This document shows positions 32,599 to 46,077 of a DNA stretch of 64,000 bases, piece after piece. The notes under the pieces were generated by a model. That model searched no databases. It saw nothing but the letters and a program-made list of their open reading frames with translations, and had not been told where the DNA came from. Both the position numbers and the translations under genes were made by a program. The stretch comes from Diospyros lotus (Eukaryota > Streptophyta > Magnoliopsida > Ericales > Ebenaceae): positions 41,806,044 to 41,870,043 of the forward strand of contig NC_068341.1 of assembly GCF_014633365.1 (NCBI RefSeq), read 5' to 3'. How positions within the stretch are numbered: the stretch's first letter is position 1; each line of letters opens with the position of its first letter.

Positions 32599-35500
32599 TA
32601 AAAAATTTACATATACCATCATGATAAATCTTATTTAGACTTCTTTTGTAGTCTAAGTTATTTTACAAATTCTCTTTATAATTCACTTTTAATATTTTTG
32701 AGTTCTTATAATTTGTTTTTGCATTATTCTTATTAAAAATGTCAAAAATAGGAGCTAGGGTAAAATTCACACATATTATTATTAATGAATTGTATTATTT
32801 TTGCATAAAAATATTAGCTACCATTGTAAGCGCTTACTACACATAATTTTTAAATTTTAAAAACTCTTATTAGTTACTAATAAATATATCATAATTTGAA
32901 ATGTTTTATCAACTAATAAAATTATATTAATACTGAAAAGAATATACTCTTTCTAAAGTAAGGTACATGCATTTGAACCATAACCATTATCCTTAAAGCA
33001 ATAGTAACACTACCCCCTCTATCCATATATAATATAATAACTCAATTATTTTTTTATAGGAGTCCTTTAGGGCCATACCGGGCAATGTGACCCTTTCCAT
33101 AAATAAGCAGGCAATCGTTTGGAGTGAGTTAGTTTGATACTAGTGAATTTATTGACAAAGTTTCTGGCGGACCATGCCTCTGTAAATAGCCCATAGCACT
33201 AGGAGGCCAATTTCACAAAACTACATCGTAAAGATTCAATCGATTTGATTATCGAATCAATTGAAATGTTAAAATTAAAATAATATATATAAAAAAAATA
33301 AATCGAATTAACCAAACAAATATAAAACCCTAACAAACCAAAAATTAAAAAAATAATAAAACCAACCAAAAAATAAAAATATTACTCAAATAAGAATAAT
33401 TTTTACTCAATTAATCTTTATAAACAAATTTCAGTTCAAAAATATATACCAAATTAAAAAAAATATTACTCTAAAACAAAAATAAAAATTACTCAATTAA
33501 CCTTTATAAATAAATTTCAATTTACAAATATTACTCAAATAAAAAATTTTGTTATTTGAATAACAATAATATTACTTGATTAAAAAAATTTTCTCGAGTA
33601 AAAATAACATTTCAATGAGTTCGATTATTTCGACTAAACCAAACCAAAATAACTAAAAAATTCAAATTTAAAACCAAACCAAACCAGTTTACAAATTAAA
33701 TCAAACCGAACCACTAATTTTAACAAGTTCAGTTTAATTATTTCAATTTAACTAATATTCTACTCACCCCTATCCTTAAGTATAGCATTGGGCAATTAGT
33801 CCGAAAGACAGGGCTTTTGTTGTTAAATTTTGAATTTCTTTAACTTAATTTACCTATTTTATGTTCTGTGACTATTGAATTTTTATATAGCATAAAAAGA
33901 GAAGGTGAGCTTGTGGTAAAACACGACCAAACAAGAACTTATTGATCGTTTAAAAAGCTTTAAGACTTGCTTCCATGTGACAACATTTAGTTGGGTAAAT
34001 AACATTACTTGTCCTTAAAATTTGCCTTATAACAAATCAATTCTTTATGTCATTAAACTTTTAATCTTATTACAATTTAATCTTTTTGTTAAATTTATCA
34101 TAAAATTACAGAGAAAATGACTTAAAAGAAGCACCAAACTATGGTCACTTGTTCAAATTTATTCCAAACTTTAATTCTTATAAAACTCACTAGGAATTCA
34201 GCTTTTGTCAACAAAATGTTACATAATTTGAATGGTCATTAGAGAACACATTTAAAAATGTCACGTCAAGCGTACAAGACAATAGCTGATGTGCCAATTA
34301 CTTTCACTGACATGGAAAATGGATATGATGGGAAGGGAAAAACAAATAAAGAAGCCCTAATATATATGCATATGTATGTATGTATGACTATACATATAAG
34401 TAAATCACTAACTCAGCTGACATAAAGATTTGAGTCTTTAGTGTACATATACATTTTTTAAAAATTTTTATATTAAAAACAAGGGAAAAATAAGTCAAAA
34501 GACAAACTAACTTGGGTTGAACCAATTCGATTCAATCCAATCCTAATCCAACCGGTTCGGTCTTCAGTCGAAAAAGTATAACCCTGATCCAATCCTGTCT
34601 AGTGTCACTCTGATTCGATTTAGACCGAATAAAAACCTCTAACTACTACCTTTTGCACATGCTTAGAACCCAATCATAGGGAGTAATGTAGGTAACAAAG
34701 AAGTAAGAACAGTACAAGACACCTAACATAAGTTCCCAAGAAACCAATAAGAATAAGGCACAAAGCTTTCGCTTCTTTAAAGGAAAACCAAACAATCGAC
34801 TAACCTAAGCAAAATCAACTTCATCACATATAGGAAATGCAACACTAAGCTTCGTTTTCTAAGTTCTCCAGTAAGAATTGTTGCATGGAAGAAGGATATT
34901 GAAACTTCGGGTAGAGATTTTGACAAAAATTGTGGAGGAGAAGGAAATCTCGGCGCAGGGCAGCATTTACCTGAAACTCCCACAGCCTCGTAGATATTAT
35001 CAGCATTTACCTGAAAACTTCAGAATAAGGAAACAAAATACTGAACGAATTGACAACATAGTAAAGAAAGCTACAACTAAAAAGCTGTAAAAAAAAGTAA
35101 AATTGACAACATTATGAAGAAAAGGAACAAGACAGACAACTTATGATTAAGAGCAAGTGAAAAAAGGACAGATGATCACTGAGAACTCCGTGATTACTGC
35201 ATTATTTGACTAATTGCATTTGTTATGCGTAAGTATAACAAATTTTGTGGCTTCTATCAAGTTCCATTCAGGTTCAATTAAAAGGAGGCGGCAAAATGAG
35301 AAAGATAAAATAAAAAAGTAACTAAAATGAGGTTGGCTAACCAAAACCAAGATTAGATGACAAATAAAATGACATCAGACTGCTATGAAGCCTTTTCAAG
35401 ACCAATAATGTACTGATATTGTTGATATAATCAGATTGCGAAGAAGCATAGAAACCAAGACTCAATAATTTTGGCAATAACATAACAGAATACCATACTC

Positions 35501-38410
35501 GGAAACTGAATGACATAACTACTTAATAATGTTCTGAAATGTTAACTTAACTGTGTTATTTGATTATAATCACTGTCATTCAGCAATTTCTATGATTTAT
35601 CAAGGGAAAACATCCAGGAATTTTTTTCCTTCATTGTGACTAATAAGATGTTTTCTCGGCAAAGAAAACGTGACTAATAAGGATGTTTTCTCGGCAAAGA
35701 AAATGACGTCGGATTTGTTTTAGAGACAAATTGAAGATAAAGAATGCACTGATATTGTTTGTCTTCAGTAAATAAACAAAAGGAAGCAGGAAAATGGGAC
35801 AAAGCAAGATTAAACCAATTGAAGTGGAAACATGAATATCAACCAATTACCCTCTGATTCAACCAATTGAAGTGGAAACATGAATATCAACTGATTTGTG
35901 CTAAACTTTGGATCGTATGGCTAAGGACCATACATGTTGTAAGAATTTTCATTCCAGCTTTAAATTGTTTTGTGCCATATAGGTAGTGCAGCAGGGTAAA
36001 CAGAGACATTATTTGCTTTCTAACTCATATTTTAATGATTATTTTAACATCTAAAAGATATTAGTAACATAGTTTGTCTATGTTTTTGCTGAATAGGCTA
36101 GTGGAAATCCATAGAAGATACGTAGGCACTGAATTGAGCAGTGGGCTGCTCATTGTGTATTGTTCTTTCCAATAACATGTATTGACAGGAAGTAACAAGG
36201 AGTGATGCCTTTGGAGGCTAAGAAGAACAAAAAAGCAAATGATTTGTAAAGCAACCACTCCACCCAAAATGGCAAAAACCACCCTGTAAAACAGCCCAGA
36301 AGCAGAGCTTAATACAAACATTCCAAAACTTGACAGAAATAACCTCCTAAAAGCTGCAACCCATCCTCAAAATCCCAAAGATCAGATAGAACCTAAACAC
36401 AACAGCCATCACAAGAAGTTTCAAATATGTGAACAATAACAGAGAATAAAACAGTGTTTCCATCAAAACAGCCAATGCTCAAGAACGACAGAAAGAAAAT
36501 CACTTGAACACTCAAGAACACTACCCTAAAGATCTAAATAGTCTAATATTCTTTTCCTCTTCACTTATTCCAAGATCTTATCCTCCTCTCCCTCCCTCTT
36601 TCTAGATTGTAACAAATAAGTCATCCTTTCCTAAAACCCCCCATCATTGATAATTAAAAAAAATTACAGACAAATTCTCTTTATCTTGAATCAAGAAGCA
36701 TACCAAAGAAATTAGAACCACAGCCATAGCTGAAATTAATACCTTAGAACCTCATCATTGAGGTTCCATATGACGCTGAAATTCTTGGAACTGATGTAGA
36801 AAATTCAGCTCTTTAAGCTGGAAAAAACTAAAATACTCCAAAACCACCAAGATTCAACCCTGAAAACAAACCACACTTTTGAGTCCCCAAATCCAACTTC
36901 TACTCAAGAAAAGGGAACTAATATACGTCCTTTACTGAGTCATTTAACATTTAGACAGATTAGACAAACGTTAAATAAATAACTGCAATGCTGATTTTAG
37001 GCATGTCTATTTCATTATAAGCAATTCCTTCACAGCTAGTCCAAGGGAGAGCTAGCGGCACATACAAATAAAATTTAGGTAATACAGACTAATATCTCAG
37101 GACTGTCAATACAATCTGTAGTTTGGACTACAGACTAATGAAACAATCTGGTAATTTGGACTTCGTTAATGATAAATAATAATGATAACATAATATTTGT
37201 ATTGATTTATAATATTTAAAAGACTGCACATCATGGAGAATATGCAAGAGTTAAAAACACCACATACCAATATCAAAGTATTTTGTATATTTAATACTTA
37301 AAATATTTAACTCAACACAAATTGCTGGGTCTGACCACAATTTTAGGTAAAATTGAAGGGTAAACTGGACAAAAACCTGAATAGCTAAAGATCAAAATCT
37401 CATACGTGTTAACCATAATCACCGGAAAACAAAGCTTATTATCCACATGATGTTATTTATCTACAAAACTATGGACAAATTTCTTTTGAATATTCAAACA
37501 GGTAATGAACAAACATATTGCTGGAAACAAACTTGCACCAACCAAGCATAAGCATAATCAGAAGAGATGAGAGTAGTTGTACAAGAGTAATTATCTTCAA
37601 TGCAACCTAATGTGTAAATATATATATATATATATAAGGAATCCTAAAGTATATTACATCATTTTTGCCAAATACAACATACCATGCCCTTATGCCACTA
37701 TGTGTTGGCCTATGTCCATTTAAAAATTATTACATGTAAAGATTGGCATCAGAAATGCCAATATCTGACTTCTGAAACAAATACCACGGTCTACTTAGGA
37801 TGTACTGGGTTCTGCATAATTTCAGCATTTGTTTATAAAAGCAAAAGAATGAAATCTAATGATACAAAAGCACACAGACAAGTACCTGTATTTTTTCCAA
37901 GACAAAACTTAAAACAATTGTTCCATGAATCTGTTATTTCCAGCTTTGAGCAGCCACCTCACATATTTCATACCAACGAAAGGTGATTGAACAAAGAAAA
38001 CATTATTATGAACTGAACAGATCCTCATAAAATACATAAGTTGATGATACTTACATTTACATAATGCAAGTAAATTTGTACATATTCTTAATTAGTCTAT
38101 TATAAATTTATTAAGTGTACAATATGATTGATAATTATTTTGTTTTTATAGACTGCTTTCCAAACCCAATCCTCACCATCTACTTTCTGGAAATGACGAT
38201 CTGAACTTAAGTTACTCAATGAAATTATGTGAAAGAAATGGGTTTTTGGTCTTTATTAAGATTAAGTTGTAATACATTGTGTAGGGATACATGTGACATT
38301 TTGATTAAAAAATTTGAGACAAAAACTTGTGCTGAAGGGTTGGGAAGTGAATCTATAGTCCTCTGACTTGTGATGTTGTAGGAAGCATTTTTGTGTATTC
38401 CTAATAATGG
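32599..38410. other. AT-rich intergenic region; no supported gene
   Basis: The stretch 33230-33770 has low-complexity repeats of 'aaaccaaaccaaa' and 'attactcaaataa' types. Elsewhere short frames show no family features. An (AT)n run lies at about 37619-37635. Two tandem duplications are listed separately. A transcribed non-coding RNA cannot be excluded. Confidence 0.45.
35636..35890. repeat. Two nearby tandem duplications (34-bp and 48-bp units)
   Basis: The unit starting gtgactaataagatgttttc is repeated at 35670. The unit starting aaccaattgaagtggaaaca (35813) is repeated at 35861. Both are also in the second copy near 60077-60331, so they predate the copy divergence. Confidence 0.8.
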
Positions 38411-40950
38411 CTAAGAGGTTGACATTGATGTGTGAAAATCTTTTTAATAAATTAGGGCTAAATGATTTTCTCATATTCTTCAAAAAAATGTCTTGCCTAC
38501 CTAATTCAAAAGAGTTTTCTTGCTTTATAGCCTAGATCAATTTTTATATCCAACTATTGCTTTAGAGCCTAGTTAAAAACACTATCTGTTGTAGTTGATG
38601 TGGAAAATGCTAGTACTTGTAACTAGTCAAAGTATGTTTTAGATTGGTTAGTTTGAGAGATGATTAGATACAAGAAAGATCCTAAAAGTCAGCTAACAAC
38701 AAGCCAAAAGGATCCATCAGTGGTTGCATTTTCATTTTACAAATAGTCATTTAAGTCAATTTTTTTTTTCTTGAACTCTTGTTTGTTCATTCCAAAGATA
38801 TTACTAACAACTTTTTCATTTTTCTTGCTAAATGTTTTAGATAATTTATTTCCATCAATTCATACTAGTGAAGTTGATTCCTCATAATTGTATACCAATA
38901 GAGTTCTGGAATGATGACAGAGTTAAGGTAGAAGAAAGAAAGAAACCTAGCTAATGAAGCCTACAAATGGATAGATAATTGTTGCATTATTAACTTACAC
39001 GCACGGAATTGTTATTTTAACTTCCTTGATATTTTATGATAATTGATTTATAACTTACTTTATTTATGTTAATAATTTTAAATTAATGATTTATTAACTT
39101 CTTAATTTGCATTATGTTATTAAAGTATTATACATTATGAATTAAACTATGTTTAACTGCTTTTAGTATTTTTTTTTTTTAACCATCTGATGTAGGAAGC
39201 TTTAAATACTACTTTTGAATCTATGGTTGCTTTGACAGGAGTTAAAAAATGAGGTATAGCTACAATGATAGTAACATTTCATATTTTTATGATGAGGTGG
39301 TTAATTAAATATTCAAATACGTAGCATGTAAGAAACTAAGATTGCATCAAGAAAAATGTTTGCTACATTGATGGAGATGAATGAAAATATAACAAATGCA
39401 AAAGTAAGTTTTTTGAGATGAACAGGATGCATACCTCTATGCATAATATATCAGGAGATATCAATAATTAAATTCTACAAAAAGTGAAAATAACTCAATC
39501 ATTTCATAAGGATGTGAGATCGCAAGAGATAATGGTGTTTTTCGTGATACAATCTATAATGAGGAGAGAAACACAGCCGGTAAGATTAGGAGAAGTCAAT
39601 ATTGCATATACAAGGAAAGAAAATATTCTTTAAATAAAATGAACAATAGAGTGTAAATACAAGGACATTATGGGATGAAATCAAGATTGATATTAACATG
39701 TGCCAATGTTGATTTCTTACACTCCATTGCACACTTTACTAAAACAATATTTTATTTCTTTACATACACAATATTGAGTTCTCTTAGGCTTATTGGCAAT
39801 GGATATCTCCTCGTAAATGTACAATCAACAACACCAACATTTACCAGGGTCTCACATCCTTTTGATCCTTTTGAAATGAATGAGTGATTATTACTATTAG
39901 TAGAATTTGACTAATGATCTTCTCTAGATGCATTATGCACAAATGTATCCACCATGTTCACCTTAGAGACCATTGCCTTTTGCATTCCTTATATTTTCAC
40001 TAATCTCCAGCAACATAGTAAACATTTTCTCTTGCTACAATCTTAGTTTCTTGCAAGTTGGGTATTTGAATATTTTAATTAACACCTCATCATATTACTT
40101 AATATGCAGCGCTAGTGCATTACAATCATTGTAGTCACTTCATCTCTTGGCACTCCTTAAAGCAATCATAGACTCAAAAATAACATTTATAGCTTCATAT
40201 ATTGCACAATTAAAACAATTATTGTCAACATTTAAACATAGCTTAATTCATCATATATTATACTTTAATAATATAATATGAATTAAAATTATCAACATAA
40301 CTACAATAACCAATTATCATAAAATATCAATGATGTTAAAAAACCAATTTCATGCTTGGAAGCCAATAGTACAACAATTAACTCTCCATTTGTAAGTTTT
40401 ATAAGCTAGGTTTCTTTCTTTTTTTCTATCTTTAACTCTTTCTCATTCCAAAACTCTATGGGTAAACAATTAGGAGGAATCAATTCCACTAATGGGACTC
40501 GTCAAAATAAATAATCTAAAGCATTTAACAACAAAATTGAAAAAGTTGTTAGTAATATACTTGAAATGAACAAAACAACAATTCAAAAAAAAAAAAAAAA
40601 AACAGCTTAAATGAGTACCTATAAAACAAAAACACAACCATTGATGGATCTTTTTAGCTTCTTGTTAGCACAACTTTTAGGATATTTCTTGTATCTAACC
40701 ATCTCTTGTACTAATCAGTCCAAAACATACTTTGACTAATTAAGACTAGCATTTTTCACATCAACTATAGCATAGAAGTGTTTTCGATTGGCCTTTAAAG
40801 CACTAGTTGAATATAGAAATTGATCAAGGCTATAAAGTAAGAAAACACTTTTGAATTGGGTAGGCAAGACATTTTTTTGAAGAATACAAGAAAATAATTT
40901 GGCATAATTTATTAAAAAGCTTTTCACACTCACAATGTCAACCTCTTTAT
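38411..40950. repeat. Large imperfect palindrome (arms about 1.05 kb)
   Basis: The left arm 38411-39478 matches the reverse complement of 39900-40950 along its length with many substitutions and short indels. Shared blocks include gaggttgacattg, atgtcttgcctacc (outer), ggatccatca, gttactaacaactttttca, ttttatgataattg and aagaaactaagattg (inner). The spacer is about 420 bp. This is either a foldback transposon with giant TIRs or two copies of one element inserted head to head. No transposase was recognised. Confidence 0.75.
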
Positions 40951-40959
40951 CATTTGTGA

Positions 40960-41077
40960 TGTTTTGAGAGAAAAATGTTGTCTCTTATTCACAATGTGGT
41001 ATATCTATATATACCAATAAGGTACAACTAGCTTAAGCATAAGGTACAACACTATACATAATATACTAATTCTAACA
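40960..41077 (-). mobile_element. Short 3' LTR of the second copia element
   Basis: This 118-bp LTR begins tgttagaattagtatatt just after the polypurine tract, contains tatatatag and ends in a tttctctcaaaaca-type end. It abuts the right arm of the palindrome. The 5' LTR is not in the window. Confidence 0.65.
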
Positions 41078-41184
41078 CTCCCCCTCAAGCGAACGCATAT
41101 ATATCATATGTGTCTAGCTTGGTACAAATGTAGTCAAGCCGTCGACCTTGTAATGGCTTGGTAAGAAGATCAACCAGCTAGTCA

Positions 41185-41490
41185 TTAAAGCCAATAAATG
41201 ACGTAGTAATCTCTCCAGAAATTAATTTGTCTCACAAAATGACAATCTATTTCTATGTGTTTGGTCCGCTCATGAAAAACTGAATTAGAGGCAATATGAA
41301 GAGCTGACAGATTATCACAAATAAGTTGTATAGGTCCTGAATCTCTAAATTTCAACTCCGTGAGGAATTGCTTGAGCCAAATCAACTCACATATGGCTAA
41401 AACCATAGCCCGATATTCCGCTTTTGCGCTAGATTTAGCCACAACACTATGCTTCTTACTTTTCCAAGAAACCAAATTTCCTCCAATCAT
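41185..41490 (-). pseudogene. Copia RNase H fragment
   Basis: The 101-residue frame contains NLVSWKSKKHSVVAKSSAKA, then EYRAMVLAICELIWLKQFL and LICDNLSALHIASN with HERTKHIEIDCHFVR. These are the conserved copia RNase H blocks, including the Glu, Asp and His positions. The start is lost by an upstream frame break. Confidence 0.9.
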
Positions 41491-42242
41491 AATACAATAA
41501 CCTAAGGTAGAGTGCCTATCTGTAGGACAACCAGCCCAATTTGCATCACTATATCCAACAACCTATTTGTGTCATTTGTTCTCAAACAACAAGCTTTTAC
41601 CAAGAGCACTTTTAATGTATCTCAAGATACGCACTAAAGCGTGCCAGTGACTGTCACATAGGGAGTCCAAAAATTGACTTACCACACTAACAACAAAAGA
41701 GATGTCTGGCCGTGTGATTGTGAGATAATTAACCTTCCCAAACAGTCTCCTATATCACCAAGGATCCTCCAATGGCTCCCCCTGTCGTGATACAAGCTTA
41801 ACATTAGGATCCATAGGAGTATCTATAGGCCGTGAATCAAACATATTAATCTCTTCCAAAATATCTAAGGCATACTTCCTTTGAGAGATGCACACACCAT
41901 GGGCAGATTGAACTACCTCAATACTAAGAAAATATTTCAACCTACCCAAATCCTTGGTCTAAAAATAAGAATGCAAATGAGTCTTTAATTGCCCAATACC
42001 AATGTCATCATCTCCTATGATAATAATGTCATCTACGTACACCACCAATAATATAACTCAACCAAGAAAATGGCGATAGAAAATAAAATGATCAGCTTCA
42101 CTTTTACTCATACCAAAAGACTAGATAATCGAACTGAAGCGACCAAACTAACACCAAGCAGATTGCTTTAGGCGATATAAGGACTTCTTCAGGCGACATA
42201 CCAGTCAAGACTCCCCTTGAACAACAAAACTAGGAAGTTGCT

Positions 42243-42839
42243 TCATATACACTTCCTCTTGAAGGTCGCCATGAAGAAAAACATTTTTAACATCCAGTTG
42301 ATAAAAAGGCCATTGCTGAATAGCGATGATAGCAAGAAAAACACAAACATAAGCAATCTTAGCCACGAGAATGTATCACCATAATCTAGGCCAAAAATTT
42401 GAGTATAGCCCTTAGCAACCAATCGAGCCTTCAGACAATTAATAGAACCATCTAAACTAACCTTAACTGTAAACACCCATCGATAACCAACAATAGACTT
42501 CCCCAGAGGGAGATGAACTAGATCCCACGTCTCATTAGCCAACAAGGCAGACATCTTCTCATCCATAGCATGTCGCCACCCAGGGCGAGAAAGAGCTTCA
42601 GTATCTGTCTTAGGGATAGAAACAGACGAAAAAGCAGAGACAAAAGCAGAATAAATAGATGACAAACGGTGATAGCTCACAAAAGTATAAATGGGACGAG
42701 GATTGTGAGTGGATTGTGTACCTCGACAAACAGGAGCTTGGGCAGATTCAAAGGGAGACAAAATAATGGCACCAGCTGGAGGGAGGCATGGGTCTGGAGC
42801 AATACCATCATCGACAATAGGAGCGGGAGCAGTAGGCAC
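42243..42839 (-). pseudogene. Copia integrase-RT junction and RT N-terminus
   Basis: A frame of 198 residues has the Pro-rich linker, then GWRHAMDEKMSALLANETWD and VGYRWVFTVKVSLDGSINCL, then LVAKGYTQIFGLDYGDTF. The following block is degraded (LKMFFFMATFKRKCI stands where LDVKNAFLHGDL... is expected). Confidence 0.88.
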
Positions 42840-43034
42840 TAATGAAGGCTAAGAATGACTATGATAAGTTTGGAGAGGAATAGGAGGAACAAAAATAGGT
42901 ACTGGGACCAGGGGAGGAAAAGAAGGGACAGGAAAAACCTCATGAATGGAGGAAGAAGACCTATCAAACGAAGAAGAGAAAAAAGGTGTAGACTCAAAGA
43001 ATGTGACATTAGAAAAGAGAAACTTACCACCTAA

Positions 43035-43615
43035 AAAGCACCATGTAGGCTGCAAATGGGTATTCACGATGACATATAGGAAAGATAGACAGATTGACAA
43101 GTTCAACGCCCCACCTAGTGGCAAAAAGCTTCACTCAATCCTATGGTATTGATTACCAAGAGACATTTTTCCCAGTGGCAAAATTGAATACTATTCGAGT
43201 TTTACTATTTCTAGTTGCAAATCTAGATTCGCCTATTCACCAACTAGATGTGAAGAACGCATTCCTAAATGGGAATTTAGAAGAGGAAGTCTACATGAAA
43301 ATCTCTCATGGATTTGAAACCAACCTTACAAGAAACAAGGTATGCAAACTCAAAAGATCACTCTATGGACTCAAGCAGTCCCCTAGAGCTTGGTTCGAGA
43401 GGTTCACAAGAGCAGTCAAGAAACAGGGATACAATCAAAGCCAAATTGATCACACGTTATTCATCAAATATTCTTTGGGAGGTAAATTGTCTATCCTCAT
43501 TGTATATGTGGATGAAATTATTGTTATAGGGAATAATAATTCTGAAATGAATAACCTCAAAGAAATGCTTGAAAGTGAGTTTGAAATCAAAGATCTAGGA
43601 AACCTAAGATATTTC
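43035..43615 (+). pseudogene. Third copia RT fragment, plus strand, cut by the N gap
   Basis: It starts near KKHHVGCKWVFT, has a frameshift at about 43110, and then reads LVAKSFTQSYGIDYQETFFP, LDVKNAFLNGNLEEEVYMKI, LKRSLYGLKQSPRAW and YVDEIIVIG up to the gap at 43616. The catalytic block is YVDE instead of YVDD, so the enzyme would be dead. It differs in sequence from the two other copia elements. Its orientation is opposite to that of the neighbouring fragment. Confidence 0.88.
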
Positions 43616-43715
43616 NNNNNNNNNNNNNNNNNNNNNNNNNNNNNNNNNNNNNNNNNNNNNNNNNNNNNNNNNNNNNNNNNNNNNNNNNNNNNNNNNNNNN
43701 NNNNNNNNNNNNNNN
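43616..43715. other. Assembly gap, 100 N
   Basis: There are exactly 100 N, which is a conventional scaffold spacer of unknown real size. The left side ends inside a copia RT and the right side begins inside ARF8 intron 10, so the join is not supported by sequence. Confidence 0.99.
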
Positions 43716-46077
43716 TTTTTGTTTTTCTCTTTCTTCTTATCTCCTCCTTCTCCCCACACCGATGGTAGTTGCCAGACTCTTAACAAATCCCAAAACTTGC
43801 TCTAGGAGTCACTAGGGACTCCCCAAGCAAACTGGGAGTCACCCAATAACTCCAAATCTAGTTTGTTGGTCACCTAAGTCCGACGACTCTGGCAATGATT
43901 GTCACTGATCATGGGGAGAGGGTAAGATATTAGTGGAGTGGAAAAGAAAATTAAAATGAAATGAAAATTAGGGAAAAACTCCTTTTTGGTGTTGACATTT
44001 TTTGGAAAAGTTCTCAAAATTTTTAAAAATGATAACAAGCAATCAGAAGTAATTTTTTTCATTTGTTTCCAAAATTTTGAAAATAAAAACTGAAATGAAA
44101 GCCCAACCAAACAGGTTGGGCCCTTAGTTACCAACAAAAATGTTGGTTACAGCTTACCAACTTATTCATAAGAATTAGAAGGAAATCAAACAAAAACAAT
44201 CTGAAGAATTGAGTAATAACTACATTTTTTAGCTTGACATCAATCTTTTCTTAGTAGAGCACGAAGAAAATAATTTAAGAAACAACAGCCTGATTAAGTC
44301 CCCCATACAAAAACACATTTGAGAAAGCAAATACTTAGGCACCTATTTTATGTAATTGCAACAACAATAATGCAACGTTACAAACCAAAATAATTCAAGG
44401 GCATGTATAGTTAGTTACCTTCACAGATCGCGCAGTGAGAATTTGGCCAACGAACAAGGTCAAGGTCGCCAATGCCAGTTATCGTACCCATGTATCTGGA
44501 TTACAGGAGTTCACATGTAAATAAACAAAATCCTTCAAGCAAGAGAATGTATATGGAAAGTGCCAAATAAGTTCATAGCGTTCGAAGGTCACTATGATAC
44601 ATTTATGATATTTGGCAAAACCACAAGTAAAGCATGGCCAAGCCCAAGTGTGAAAAATGAACTTGGACAAAATCAGCCCCCTCAGGCTTGCTGTTTGCCC
44701 ATCCCCATCTATGATCTCTCTACCCATTTACTACATAAATGTAATATTTGTCAAACAAGCATGAAATGCCAGGTCAAAGGTTCTCATTCCATAATTACAC
44801 AACAAAGACAAAGTCACACCAATAGGTGGAGCAATTCATGTCACCTGTAACTTAATAGCAATATATGCATGGATTCTCTAATGTACATCCCAAATACTTT
44901 CACTTTCCCCTTATGGCTTACATCCAAGCACACATCTAAGTACAAAATCCAGAGGTGCAGTCCAAGGAAAAGCAGTGAAATTTAAGATGCAATGCTACAA
45001 CCTCACCAATAGAAAAAACATAAAATAGAGAGAGAGAGAGAGAAAATTACTACCAATTTGAAATCTTCATAAATGCAAGAAATTAACAAAGCAATCATGA
45101 ATTAAAAAGGTTAGTGAATAACAACCGCTGTAATACCTACGAACACTTGATTCTTCAGTTTCAAAAAGCATCCGAAAGCGCATCCCAATAGAAACACGGG
45201 TATGATATACCGCTTTAATATATTTTGACAGGGGAATGACAAATTCAGATGGACTAGCCCTATAAAAGATAAATGTGTAATTAGATATGGACAGAGATAG
45301 AAAGAGTTAAAACAGCTTTGAACAAAGTTCGCTGACCTTCACCAGTGAAGAGAGAGAGAGAGAGAGAGATTTCCAACCTTGGATGATAAAATATTGTGAA
45401 ACAGCTATTAGTAGCAGTAGCATGGGCTGCAGCAGCGAGTAGTCCAATGTGCATGCTGTCACTGGATAAAACAGATGATGGCATCACAGTAAGCGGTCGA
45501 TTAGCACGGCGAATTCCCAATAGCAGCTGATTTTTCTCATTCCTATACATTGAAAGTAATAAAGAAGTAAGACAATGAAAGCAACTGCCACTAACAAATT
45601 CACACAACAAATGAGATCTGATGAATGCAAAGTAAAAGTCACAGATTAGAAATACCAGATAAAAAGGACAGAATCCCCAGCTACAAGTCTCTTGGCACTG
45701 ACAAATATGCTCCATCCCGTAGTAAGAAGATGCCGTTTGGGCTGCCCTGCATAATGAGCCCAAGAAATGAAAAACATGTCAGGTGCACTATGAATCATTC
45801 TTCACATGTGTAAAGAAACTGGACCGAACCTTATGAGAAACTGAACTGAACTGAATCATTCTTGGTTTGATTGCACACCCCTACCATGTGGAATGAAAGG
45901 CCCAGGGTTCAAGGCCTTAGAACTTTAAAAACAAAGGGTCAGCCCAACATGGCCAATCATTTGTGAAAACCCATTCGAGAGTTAAGAGATATGGAGAATA
46001 TAAGCTCCCTTACTGAACACTCTTTTCTCTCCTGCACAATCCTTCTTTGCACTTCCATCATCTCTCACATATATGGT

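Larger units (their letters stand above)
19238..39556 (+). repeat. Segmental duplication, copy 1 (20.3 kb)
   Basis: The stretch from ARF8 intron 10 through ARF8 exons 10-1, the promoter, a complete copia element and the left arm of the palindrome is repeated at 43716-64000 in the same orientation. The offset drifts from 24478 to about 24438 and back to 24444 through small indels. The right limit is set only by the window end. Confidence 0.95.
40960..43034 (-). mobile_element. 3' half of a second Ty1/copia element (RT, RNase H, LTR)
   Basis: On the minus strand the pol segment runs from GGKFLFSNVTFFESTPFF (near 43000) through RT (GWRHAMDEKMSALLANETWD, LVAKGYTQIFGLDYGDTF), an intact YVDD (42028-42039), RQGEPLEDPW and RNase H (LVSWKSKKHSVVAKSSAKA). 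It then has a polypurine tract, ttgaggggga, at 41078-41088 and an LTR starting tgttagaattag at 41077. Several frames are broken. Its 5' part (LTR, gag, integrase) is missing at the junction near 43035. Confidence 0.88.

Noticed and set aside
34777..35090. Possible first exon with repeated 'caggtaaatgctg' donor-like sites
   Set aside because: No downstream exon, promoter or conserved protein could be linked to it.
37684..37986. Plus frame of 100 residues, and a minus-strand RWYEICEVAAQSWK ending
   Set aside because: Both are short, isolated and without flanking exons or recognisable domains. They could be chance frames.
39675..39887. 70-residue frame in the palindrome spacer as a transposase
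   Set aside because: No transposase motif is recognisable and stops lie on both sides.
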